A stretch of DNA of 18,872 nt from DATJSN01 sp035504095 (GTDB lineage: Bacteria > Planctomycetota > Phycisphaerae > WQYP01), in contig DATJSN010000017.1 of NCBI GenBank assembly GCA_035504095.1, positions 1 to 18,872 on the forward strand, in the 5' to 3' direction. Position 1 is the first letter of the stretch, and every line of letters begins with the position of its first letter. A program made the position numbers and the translations under genes. The notes below the pieces were generated by a model. That model was not told the DNA's origin. It saw nothing but the letters and a program-made list of their open reading frames with translations, and ran no database searches. Of the stretch, positions 6,772 through 14,939 are shown in pieces.

Positions 6772-7002
6772 AGAGCCTCTAACAAAATAAGATAGGGCAC
6801 AGGCGCCTGGGAATTTTGGTCTTAGGGGAGTCTTTCCGAGTAACCCATCGCAGTGTCATCGGTTACTCGGAAAGACTCCTGAACAAGGAGCTTCGACGAA
6901 GTAAGTATTAAGATACAATACAGCGAGGAGAAGCGACGCTGTATGGGGCCAAAAAGGCACCGCGTCCCAATGCGGCTCCTAGCTTATTTTGTTAGAGGCT
7001 CT
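6772..7002. mobile_element. MITE-like element B, 231 bp, no coding capacity
   Basis: The ends 6772-6791 and 6983-7002 are perfect 20-bp inverted repeats (agagcctctaacaaaataag), the same family as element A with gag changed to aag. Inside are a 10-bp palindrome caggcgcctg (6800-6809) and a 19-bp perfect hairpin (6827-6879). The segment ttttggtc (6814-6821) can pair with ggccaaaa near 6947-6954, as in element A. An 8-bp stem (6918-6925 with 6937-6944) closes an 11-base loop aggagaagcga. No target duplication is obvious. It sits in the promoter region of the TPR/GT41 gene. Confidence 0.72.
6827..6879. repeat. 19-bp perfect inverted repeat (hairpin) within element B
   Basis: ggagtctttccgagtaacc (6827-6845) is followed by 15 loop bases and its exact complement (6861-6879). 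Element A has no counterpart at this place, so the arm was either gained in B or lost from A. No T-run follows, which argues against a simple rho-independent terminator. Confidence 0.75.
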
Positions 7003-7019
7003 AGGATTATGATACGCCC

Positions 7020-9551
7020 ATGACTACTGTAACGATTCAGCAAGCGTTTGAACTGGCTTTGAAGCACCATCAAGCCGGCAGATTGGTTGATGCGGAAGCC
7101 ATTTACAAGCAAATCATCGCCCAGCAACCCAATCATGCCGACGCCATACATTTATTGGGTGTAATCGCGCATCAGGCGGGTAAAAATCAGCATGCGGCAG
7201 AGTTGATTAACCGGGCGATCGCGCTGAATTCAGCGATTTCCATCTACCATAACAATCTGGGGATCGTTCTGGAGAATCAGCGTAAATTTGATGAGGCGAT
7301 AGCAGAATATCGGATTGCGATCAAACTCAATCAGGATTATGCCGAAGCTTATAACAATCTGGGCAACGCCTTATCCAAAAAAGGTCTGCGCGATGAAGCG
7401 ATAGCCGCCTATAAGGAGGCGATACGGATCAAACCGGATTATGCCGAACCTTACAACAACATGGGCAATGTTCTGAAAGATCAGAAAAAACTTACCGAGG
7501 CAATCGATGCCTATCGCACGGCAATTAAGCTTCAGACTAAATATGCCGAAGCATACAACAACCTGGGCAACGCGCTGTACGAAAGCGGACAACACGAAGA
7601 AGCACTCAAAGCAATTCGTGCCGCTATTGAACGTAAACCCGATCTGGCAGAGGCATACAACAATCTGGTCAATGTGCTCAGAAGTCAAAATCGAATGGAA
7701 GAAGCCATTCGAGAACTCAATAGCGCCATCAAACGCACTCCCAATTTAGCGCCGTTGTACAGCATTCTCGGCGCCGTTCTGATGTCTCAGGAGCGGCTCG
7801 ATGAATCCATTCAGATGCTATTCACCGCAATCAAGATTAAACCTGATTATCCTGAAGCATATATGAATCTTGCCCTGGCACTAAGGGAAAAAGGGAGGCT
7901 CAATGAATCTGTCGCGGCATTTCAGGCGGCTTTGCGCTATAAGCCTGAATTTGCCGAGGCACACAACAGTCTGGGCATGTTGCTGCAATCGCAGGGATTC
8001 GCGGAACAGGCTATTGTTGAATTTGAGGCCGCCCTGAAGGCTAAGCCCGATTTAATTGATGCGTACAATAATCTGGGTAATGCACATAAATCGCTGGGCC
8101 GGCTGGACATGGCCAATGAGGTCTATGGCAAACTTCTGAAAACGTGGCCGGAATTTGCGATCGGTCATAACAATATTGGAACGTCTTTGCTGATTCAGGG
8201 GCGGATTGACGAATGCGTGGCGGCATATCGTGAATCCATAAGACTTCAGCCCGATCTAGCTCCGGCGCACAGTAATTTGGTTTATGCGATGCACTTTCTC
8301 ACCGATTGCAGTCAGAAAGAAATGTATGAAGAACATTTACGCTGGAATACGCATCATGGTGAGCCGCGAAAAAGGTTTATTCAGGATCACAAAAACGACC
8401 GCAATCCGGACCGCCGAATTAAGATCGGTTACGTTTCGCCGGATTTGCGCGGGCACTCAGTAGCCTTTTTTATGGAAAACCTGCTCGCGCATCATGATCC
8501 CGGTCAATTTGAAATATTCTGCTATGCCGACCTGGCCAATCCGGATGATGTCAGCGCCCGTCTGAAAACGCTTTCCCATCACTGGCGGGACACGACCAAA
8601 CTGAATGAAGAACGATTTGCAGATCTGGTGAGAAAAGACGGCATCGACATCCTCGTTGATCTGGCCGGCCACACGGCGGGGAACCGCTTAACCCTTTTTG
8701 CACGTAAACCAGCCCCGGTTCAGGTTACCTGGCTGGGGTATCCCGATACCACGGGCATGACGGCGATGGACTATCGCTTTACCGACGCCCATGCCGATCC
8801 AAAGAGGACCGCACAAAAATTTTATACCGAAAAACTAATATGGCTCGAAAATTCTTTTCTTTGTTACCGCCCATTGGACGGGGCGCCCCCGGTCGGGCCG
8901 TCGCCGTTTGAGAATAATCAGGGACGCATTACCTTTGGTTGTTTTAATATTCTTTCGAAAATCAATGTTCCGCTGGCAAAACTCTGGTCGCAGATTCTTC
9001 AGAAAGTTCCTGATTCGCGACTGATCATGAAAAGTTACCAGGGGTTACAGGATGCCGGTGGAAAAACGCATCTGATGCAAAAGTTCACCGAGGCGGGAAT
9101 CGACGCCGAACGTGTGACGCTGCTGGGCCTGGCGCCCACGCGCGCCGAACATTTAAAGCAATTTAATCTTATTGATATTGCCATGGATTCGTATCCATAT
9201 AATGGAACAACAACCACCTGCGACGGGTTGTGGATGGGTGTGCCGGTAATTACTTTATCGGGTAAATCCCACATGAGCAGAGTGGGCGTAAGCTTGCTCA
9301 CGAACGTGGGCTTGTCGGAATTGATCGCCAAAACGCCGGAAGAATATGTGGATATCGCCGTAAAGCTGGCGGAAGATAAACCCAGGTTGAATCAATACCG
9401 TAAATCCATCCGTGAGTTGATGTCGAAATCTCAATTGATGAATGCCAGGGAATTCGCCGGGAATATCGAAAAGGCCTACCGGGATATCTGGCGCAAGTGG
9501 GCGTCGCAATCACCCGCGACAATTTTAGAACCGGAACCAAATACAGTTTAG
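7020..9551 (+). CDS. TPR protein with SPINDLY/OGT-type GT41 glycosyltransferase domain
   Basis: The 843-residue cytoplasmic protein transfers a sugar from a nucleotide donor to protein Ser/Thr in known relatives. Residues 2-409 are twelve consecutive TPR units of exactly 34 residues (most with A-Y-N-N-L-G-N-A-L), with a partial thirteenth. The GT41 domain covers about 445-830. It has G-Y-V-S-P-D-L-R-G-H-S-V with the likely catalytic histidine, D-L-A-G-H-T-A-G-N-R, A-P-V-Q-V-T-W-L-G-Y-P and the donor-site segment D-S-Y-P-Y-N-G-T-T-T-T-C-D-G-L-W-M-G-V-P. That last segment is closer to plant SPINDLY (D-T-F-P-Y-A-G-T-T-T-T) than to animal OGT, so the donor could be GDP-fucose, UDP-GlcNAc or another sugar. 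No signal peptide. ATG 7020 follows element B by 17 bases and has only a distant AGGA (7003-7006). The peroxidase gene follows 102 bases after the stop. Confidence 0.92.
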   Translation: MTTVTIQQAFELALKHHQAGRLVDAEAIYKQIIAQQPNHADAIHLLGVIAHQAGKNQHAAELINRAIALNSAISIYHNNLGIVLENQRKFDEAIAEYRIAIKLNQDYAEAYNNLGNALSKKGLRDEAIAAYKEAIRIKPDYAEPYNNMGNVLKDQKKLTEAIDAYRTAIKLQTKYAEAYNNLGNALYESGQHEEALKAIRAAIERKPDLAEAYNNLVNVLRSQNRMEEAIRELNSAIKRTPNLAPLYSILGAVLMSQERLDESIQMLFTAIKIKPDYPEAYMNLALALREKGRLNESVAAFQAALRYKPEFAEAHNSLGMLLQSQGFAEQAIVEFEAALKAKPDLIDAYNNLGNAHKSLGRLDMANEVYGKLLKTWPEFAIGHNNIGTSLLIQGRIDECVAAYRESIRLQPDLAPAHSNLVYAMHFLTDCSQKEMYEEHLRWNTHHGEPRKRFIQDHKNDRNPDRRIKIGYVSPDLRGHSVAFFMENLLAHHDPGQFEIFCYADLANPDDVSARLKTLSHHWRDTTKLNEERFADLVRKDGIDILVDLAGHTAGNRLTLFARKPAPVQVTWLGYPDTTGMTAMDYRFTDAHADPKRTAQKFYTEKLIWLENSFLCYRPLDGAPPVGPSPFENNQGRITFGCFNILSKINVPLAKLWSQILQKVPDSRLIMKSYQGLQDAGGKTHLMQKFTEAGIDAERVTLLGLAPTRAEHLKQFNLIDIAMDSYPYNGTTTTCDGLWMGVPVITLSGKSHMSRVGVSLLTNVGLSELIAKTPEEYVDIAVKLAEDKPRLNQYRKSIRELMSKSQLMNAREFAGNIEKAYRDIWRKWASQSPATILEPEPNTV

Positions 9552-9653
9552 AAATGAATATTGTTTTGCCGACCTGATTTGAGACAATTCGGCGCTGCAA
9601 TTTGCCGCCGGTTTGGGCGTTATAATAAAAAAGCAGGAAGATTTGAGGTTCTA

Positions 9654-10271
9654 ATGAAAACCCGACTGAATGTGATGGTTGCGTTGATTTTGCCGGCGTT
9701 GTTGATTGTTTCCAGCGCGATCATGGGACAAACAACGCAGCCCGCGACTTCCGGTCAGACAGGCCGAGCTGTTCCTGCAGTCCTGAATTTCACAATGACA
9801 TCAATCGAAGGCCAGGACGTGAATCTCGCCAAATACGAGGGCAACGTTATTTTGATAGTCAATACGGCAAGCAAGTGCGGTTTTACCCCGCAATATGCGC
9901 CGCTGGAAGCGCTTTATAAAAAATATGCAAACCAGGGCTTCGTGATTTTGGGCTTTCCGGAAAATGATTTTCACGACCAGGAACCCGGCACGGACATTCA
10001 AATCAGTCAGTTCTGTACGGAAAAATACGGCGTTACGTTTGACATGTTTTCCAAAATTGACGTGATCGGACCCAATCAGTGCCCGCTCTATAAATTTCTA
10101 ACTGATGAAACGACCGACCCGGCTTTTGCCGGTCCGGTGAAATGGAATTTTGAAAAGTTTTTAATTGCCAGGGATGGCACAATCGTTGCACGTTTTCGAT
10201 CAAAAATTAAGCCCGATTCGCCGCAAGTGGTTTCAGCTATTGAAGCACAACTTGCCAAACCACTACCATAA
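9654..10271 (+). CDS. Exported glutathione peroxidase-like thiol peroxidase
   Basis: The family reduces hydrogen peroxide and lipid hydroperoxides using a peroxidatic Cys (or Sec) and thiol donors. The 205-residue protein has a signal peptide (1-25), a short linker with QTTQPAT, and the peroxidase domain from about 41. The peroxidatic site is N-T-A-S-K-C-G-F-T-P-Q-Y with Cys75, and W-N-F-E-K-F (164-169) gives the conserved Trp and Asn. The loop G-F-P-E-N-D-F-H-D-Q-E-P-G (100-112) has Asp105 where the catalytic-tetrad Gln is usual, and Glu in place of the nearby Cys seen in many family members. ATG 9654 is chosen for GAGG at 9645-9648; an upstream in-frame extension lacks a signal. It is convergent with GH2, 30 bases apart, with no clear terminator between. 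Confidence 0.9.
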   Translation: MKTRLNVMVALILPALLIVSSAIMGQTTQPATSGQTGRAVPAVLNFTMTSIEGQDVNLAKYEGNVILIVNTASKCGFTPQYAPLEALYKKYANQGFVILGFPENDFHDQEPGTDIQISQFCTEKYGVTFDMFSKIDVIGPNQCPLYKFLTDETTDPAFAGPVKWNFEKFLIARDGTIVARFRSKIKPDSPQVVSAIEAQLAKPLP

Positions 10272-10301
10272 AGCTCAAACGGACCTTTTGGTTTCTGCCG
10301 A

Positions 10302-12776
10302 TCATTTCTTATACGCCGGCACTGTTGGCTCAAGCGGGCACAATAGCGTTTGAACCACGGCTTGATCTGGTTTAAGACCGGGCGATTCAGCGACAACGGA
10401 AATGCTTCCGGGTGTTTGTTCCGACCGGACGATTAACTGGGCAAGGCCGTTGAACGCCTTGAAATGATCGGCTGTCTGAGAATCATGATCGGTCGGGTCG
10501 CCGTTGCCTACCGCCATGACGCGCCCTACTCCACTGACGTTAAACGTGATTAAATTATCGGCGGTGGGCACGGTGCGGCCCTGACTATCAACAACAGCAA
10601 CATTGATTACATCCGTATCGGATCCATCGGCATTGATGGCGGCGCGATCGACGGTCAATTTTAACGCCGCCGGCGCGCTGGTGGTTTCAACCACGTCATC
10701 CGCGACGAGCTTGCCGTTCTTATAGCCGAGGGCTGAAAGTTTTCCCGGTTCGTAAATCACATTCCAGGAACCATAAGAACCGCTTCCTGCGGCAGTCAAA
10801 TCAATAGATCGTTTGCCCAGACTCTGGCCGTTAAGAAACAATTCTACAGTATCGCAATTAGTATAAGCTCGGACGGGAATGTTCTTGCCGACCATGTTCG
10901 GCCAGTTCCAATGCGGCATCAAATGCAGGACAGGGGTGTCAACCCAAAGTGATTTATAGTAGTAATAATAATCCTTGGGAAAACCGCAAATATCCATGAT
11001 GCCGTAATTCGCCCAGAGATTCGGCCAGCTTTTGGCTTCGCCGCGATAATCAAAGCCGGTCCAATAAAATCCGCCGGACATCCACGGATGCGTCGCAACA
11101 TACACCCACCAGGTGGCCAGATGATAAGAACTGTCAAAACCGGAGTTATCCGCGGGAAAATATTCTCCGCGAGTAGCATGGCCGCTGCCCTCTTCTGTAA
11201 TAATCTCCGGCTGGTCTGGATGCGCCGCGTGATACGCTTCCGATTGCGGCGCCTCATGGTAATTCCAGCCTCGTACATCCACCTGTGAATTAGCTCCGAT
11301 ATAGCCTTTATCCTTCTCGTGTGTATTAGGCGTGGACTTAAGTTGAGAACTATTAGACGCAAAAGTTGTAAGTCTTGTGGGGTCAAGCTGGTGCGCAAGA
11401 TCGACCATGGTTCGGGTAACTCGTCCGCCTAGCGGTGTGAATGAAGCGGTCTCTTCATTCCCCATTGACCAAATGAAGATCGATGGATGATTACGATCGG
11501 TTACGATGAGCGTCCGGAGCTGATCAAGCGCGTATGGAGTGGAATCGAAGGCGCGAGTTTCCGCCATGACCAGAAAGCCCATGCGGTCGCACAAATCAAG
11601 AAATTCCGGCGCTTGCATGTTGTGTGAACAACGTATGGCGTTACAGCCGAGATTTTTAAGCAGCTTCAGGTGATACGCATAGATGCTCTCCGGCATGGCT
11701 GTACCGACGCCGATGGTATCCTGGTGCAAACAGACACCTTTGATCAGGTATGGTTTTCCATTGAGCAGAAAACCTTTGTGGGGGTCAAACTGAATCGTGC
11801 GAAAACCAAAGGGAGTCACGACGCGATCGGTTGTTTCCTCCTCGGATTCGACGTCAGTTACCAATGTATAAAGCATGGGCGATTCCGGAGACCAGAGCCC
11901 CGGTTTATCCACAATTGTTGAAAGTTTTACAGTCGCATCAGAATCAAAAGGCACATACAAATTTCCTGAAATCTGAGCTACCTGTAAGCTTTGGGGATCA
12001 AGCACTGAGCATCGGACGATAACGTTTTTATCTTGTTCGGTTTTATTTTCAACCGTCACCTCAGCGAAGACGTCGGCTTGATCTTGGGGAATGTTGTTTT
12101 TAAATCGGGTATAGACAAACACTCCGTTAGGCGCAACCGCGATCGGGTCAGTTTCCACCAGCCATACATGGCGGTAGATACCGGCGCCCTCATACCACCA
12201 GCCTTCGGTGTTCATCGCATCAACGCGGACGACGATGTCATTCTTTTGGCCGGGATTAACCAGATCGGTGATGTCGTACTGAAAGCTGGTATAGCCGCTT
12301 TCATGTTGCCCCAGGTAATGTCCGTTCACCCAGACTTCGGAATTCCGAAACACGCCGTCGAATTCAATCCAGAATCGGCGTCCGGCGGCGACCGCAGGTA
12401 TGGCAAAGGTGCGTCCGTACCATCCAATGGAAGTTGTAGGAAATTTCGGTCCCAGCGGCGCAAAAGCGTTCCAGGGAAGGGCTTTCGGATTTGGTGTAAG
12501 GCTGATGGCCCAGTCATTAGGAAGTTGAATATTTCCATCAACGCCGTGGAATCCGTAGCCTGATTTCTGCAAGTAACGAGTAGGTATAGTGATTTCATCG
12601 TCGCCGGGAACGCCAAAGTGGAAACTCCAGCCATTATCCATGGAAAGACACTGGCGCACGGAAACATCATTGGTAGCAGCTTGTGCGGATAAAACACCGC
12701 TAACCAGCGACGCCAGGCCGATGAAAATGAAAATAAAAAAAGTCCGCGCCAAAATTCCTAATCGGGTCACGACCAT
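10302..12776 (-). CDS. Exported GH2 family beta-galactosidase-type glycoside hydrolase
   Basis: GH2 enzymes remove beta-linked galactose, mannose or glucuronic acid with retention. The 824-residue protein has a signal peptide (to about 33), the jelly-roll sugar-binding domain (about 45-207), an immunoglobulin-like domain (about 212-325) and a TIM barrel (about 327-615). The acid/base is Glu441 in W-S-M-G-N-E-E and the nucleophile is probably Glu528 in I-I-T-E-E-G-S. A DUF4982-type domain (about 640-705, PHWNWP...VELFLNGQSLG) and a C5-type Ig domain (about 715-815) follow, a layout usual for extracellular bacterial beta-galactosidases. AAAGGA directly abuts ATG 12776 with no spacing, so GTG 12770 (six bases after AGGA) may be the true start. 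Divergent from GH20. Confidence 0.92.
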   Translation of the reverse strand: MVVTRLGILARTFFIFIFIGLASLVSGVLSAQAATNDVSVRQCLSMDNGWSFHFGVPGDDEITIPTRYLQKSGYGFHGVDGNIQLPNDWAISLTPNPKALPWNAFAPLGPKFPTTSIGWYGRTFAIPAVAAGRRFWIEFDGVFRNSEVWVNGHYLGQHESGYTSFQYDITDLVNPGQKNDIVVRVDAMNTEGWWYEGAGIYRHVWLVETDPIAVAPNGVFVYTRFKNNIPQDQADVFAEVTVENKTEQDKNVIVRCSVLDPQSLQVAQISGNLYVPFDSDATVKLSTIVDKPGLWSPESPMLYTLVTDVESEEETTDRVVTPFGFRTIQFDPHKGFLLNGKPYLIKGVCLHQDTIGVGTAMPESIYAYHLKLLKNLGCNAIRCSHNMQAPEFLDLCDRMGFLVMAETRAFDSTPYALDQLRTLIVTDRNHPSIFIWSMGNEETASFTPLGGRVTRTMVDLAHQLDPTRLTTFASNSSQLKSTPNTHEKDKGYIGANSQVDVRGWNYHEAPQSEAYHAAHPDQPEIITEEGSGHATRGEYFPADNSGFDSSYHLATWWVYVATHPWMSGGFYWTGFDYRGEAKSWPNLWANYGIMDICGFPKDYYYYYKSLWVDTPVLHLMPHWNWPNMVGKNIPVRAYTNCDTVELFLNGQSLGKRSIDLTAAGSGSYGSWNVIYEPGKLSALGYKNGKLVADDVVETTSAPAALKLTVDRAAINADGSDTDVINVAVVDSQGRTVPTADNLITFNVSGVGRVMAVGNGDPTDHDSQTADHFKAFNGLAQLIVRSEQTPGSISVVAESPGLKPDQAVVQTLLCPLEPTVPAYKK

Positions 12777-13015
12777 TCCTTTACATGTTTAATCCTAAAA
12801 TATTACACTGCCATGATTTCCGGATATTCTTCAAAACCGATTTTTCTTCTGATTATTGCATGATTTTCAAACATTCCCATTCACGCCTATCATACTATCT
12901 TGAATGGGCTGAGGAATTGACGAATTTTGAATCGCGACTCCCAATATTTCTTTGAGAGCCTCATAAAAATATTGTGATTTCATTTTCCATAAGGACCATT
13001 TGTAAGAGAACTTTA
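12777..13015. promoter_or_regulatory. Divergent spacer between GH2 and GH20 with an inverted repeat
   Basis: This 239-bp AT-rich spacer must hold the promoters of both genes. cccattca (12876-12883) and tgaatggg (12901-12908) form a perfect 8-bp inverted repeat with a 17-base gap near the middle, a possible shared operator. A ttgacg at 12917-12922 could be a -35 for GH20, but the caatat that would be its -10 lies 19 bases away. The regulator is not in the window. Confidence 0.3.
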
Positions 13016-14911
13016 ATGTTTAACAAAACAGAATGGGTCGTCAGTGGTTTGCTGGTAATTCTGGGCTGTGCAGCGGAGTTATATTTTGCGAATCTCGCCA
13101 CAGGTCAGCCAACCACACCGGCCGCGGCAACCATATCTCCAACGCAGCTTGGACTCATTCCTGCGCCGCGCCAGGTCATTGCTTATCAGTCGACGTGGAC
13201 ATTGCCACAGACAGTTGCCATAGAAGCTGTTACGGCAGATGAGAGAAATGTCGCCGCGTTCCTGGCTGATTTTCTCGCTCAAAGAGGAATAAAAGCCGGT
13301 ATTGTTTCTCAAATCGCCGGTCGGACTCAAATCTCCTTATCCAGCCAGGGAGTTATTCCTCAGGTTGGTTCCGAAGGATACAAACTTACGGTTGATCAAA
13401 ACGGTATTTCCATCAGCGCCAATGATGGAGCCGGACTTTTTTACGGCCTGCAGACGCTTGAAGAACTTTTTTCATCAGATTCATTGACGGATAATACGAT
13501 CCATCAGGTTTCCATCATCGATTGGCCGGAGTTCAAATGGCGCGGCGTGATGCTGGATGTTTCGCGGCATTTTTTCCCCGTTCCCGTGGTGCAACGGTAT
13601 ATCGATCTGGCAGCGCATTACAAACTCAATGTATTTCACTGGCACCTGACGGATAACGATGGATGGCGCATCGAAATTCCACAATATCCATTGCTGACCA
13701 AAATCGGTTCCAATTTGCCCGGTTGTATGCCCGGTTTTTACACGGATGATCAGATCAAACAAATTGTTGCATATGCGGCGGCGCGCTATGTAACCATCAT
13801 GCCGGAAATCGATATGCCGGCGCATGAAACTGCGGCAATCGCCGCTTATCCCTGGCTGGGCGCTGCTAAAGACACGCTTTTACCCAGCGACCGGACCATC
13901 GAATTTTTTGAAAATGTCTTAACCGAAGTTATGAAGCTTTTTCCCGGCCAGTATATTTCTGTTGGCGGCGACGAAGTTCATTACGAATCGATAAAAGGTG
14001 AGAACGTCGACGTGATCAAACAACTCATGCAACAAGAGCATTTGTCCAGATATCCACAGTTGGAGAGCTATTTACTCCAGCAGATTGGAGCGTTTCTTAA
14101 AACCAATGGGCGCAGAATGGCGGGATGGGATGAAATTGCCGCCGGTGGTGCATTACCGGATTCATTAATTCTCTGCTGGCACAAGAACGTTGGAGCGCAA
14201 GCCGTTGCGGGCGGTAATAATATTGTTATGTGTACAAGTGGGTCATTATATTTTGACTATGCTCAGGGCGACCCGGTGTTCGAGCCTCCGGCGATGGATG
14301 GGTTTACAACCTTGCACATGGTCTACAATTTTAATCCATCCGCTTCCTTGTCCGCGGCGCATGCCGGTCAACTCATTGGCGTTCAAGCCAATGAATGGAC
14401 GGAATATATTTCAACTGAAAACCACTTATTTTATATGTTACTGCCTCGTGCCCTGGCCCTGGCGGAAATAGCCTGGACGCCCCAGCAGCAACACAATTGG
14501 CCGGATTTTGTTATGCGAACGGGCAAGCAATATCTCTGGCTGCAAAATCACGATTTTAATTTCAGAGTTCCCGAACCAAACTGGCAACTTGGCGCTCTTG
14601 GCAAAAATGACGTTGTAAATCGAATGCCAAAAACCAACATGGTCCGGGTATCGACAAAACTGGACAAATTGCAGGTGACGCTTTCAGACGCCGTGCCCGG
14701 TGCCGTCATGCACGTGCTCTTTAGCTGCAATCAGGCTGGTTTACCATCGTATATAGATGCGCTGGAGCATGGTGATACGGCGACTATTTCAGTTAAACCC
14801 GGACAGCACATTGTTCTTACCGCCACGGCCGCACTCAATGATGGCCGCACCAGTGCCCCGACAATATTGGTCATTGATCGTCCAGGGTTTCTGACGCCCA
14901 TACATTCATAA
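13016..14911 (+). CDS. Exported GH20 family beta-N-acetylhexosaminidase
   Basis: GH20 removes terminal beta-GlcNAc or GalNAc by substrate-assisted catalysis. The 631-residue protein has an N-terminal export segment, a GH20b-like domain (about 45-155) and the catalytic barrel (about 170-500). Visible are the D-V-S-R-H-F-F-P arginine site (Arg184), F-H-W-H-L-T-D-N-D-G-W, the catalytic pair Asp319-Glu320 in V-G-G-D-E-V, and the Trp of M-A-G-W-D-E-I. About 100 C-terminal residues form a beta-rich tail of the kind that closes many exported members. The N-terminus (MFNKTEWVVSGLLVILGC) ends in an I-L-G-C at Cys18, a possible lipobox, so it may be a lipoprotein. ATG 13016 suits the signal; in-frame GTG 12974 has no ribosome site. 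Convergent with the kinase, 28 bases apart. Confidence 0.93.
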   Translation: MFNKTEWVVSGLLVILGCAAELYFANLATGQPTTPAAATISPTQLGLIPAPRQVIAYQSTWTLPQTVAIEAVTADERNVAAFLADFLAQRGIKAGIVSQIAGRTQISLSSQGVIPQVGSEGYKLTVDQNGISISANDGAGLFYGLQTLEELFSSDSLTDNTIHQVSIIDWPEFKWRGVMLDVSRHFFPVPVVQRYIDLAAHYKLNVFHWHLTDNDGWRIEIPQYPLLTKIGSNLPGCMPGFYTDDQIKQIVAYAAARYVTIMPEIDMPAHETAAIAAYPWLGAAKDTLLPSDRTIEFFENVLTEVMKLFPGQYISVGGDEVHYESIKGENVDVIKQLMQQEHLSRYPQLESYLLQQIGAFLKTNGRRMAGWDEIAAGGALPDSLILCWHKNVGAQAVAGGNNIVMCTSGSLYFDYAQGDPVFEPPAMDGFTTLHMVYNFNPSASLSAAHAGQLIGVQANEWTEYISTENHLFYMLLPRALALAEIAWTPQQQHNWPDFVMRTGKQYLWLQNHDFNFRVPEPNWQLGALGKNDVVNRMPKTNMVRVSTKLDKLQVTLSDAVPGAVMHVLFSCNQAGLPSYIDALEHGDTATISVKPGQHIVLTATAALNDGRTSAPTILVIDRPGFLTPIHS

Positions 14912-14939
14912 AGAGGGGTCAGTGTGGAACGTTGAGAGT

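Larger units (their letters stand above)
6630..7019. other. 390-bp divergent spacer between GH28 copy 2 and the TPR/GT41 gene
   Basis: The GH28 side (6630-6771) is AT-rich. On the - strand it contains TGGACA followed by taaata-like stretches, a possible but weak promoter. The rest is element B (6772-7002), which leaves only 17 bases before the ATG of the TPR gene. Any promoter of that gene is therefore inside the element or reads through it. No gene is supported in the spacer. Confidence 0.5.

Noticed and set aside
12033..12563. A 176-codon + strand open frame inside GH2
   Set aside because: It is antisense to the well-supported GH2 N-terminal domains and is a shadow of their codon pattern.
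12955..12962. agagcctc before GH20, matching the first eight bases of the element ends
   Set aside because: The match breaks after eight bases (ataaaaat instead of taacaaaa) and there is no partner end; an 8-bp match is expected by chance at this scale.
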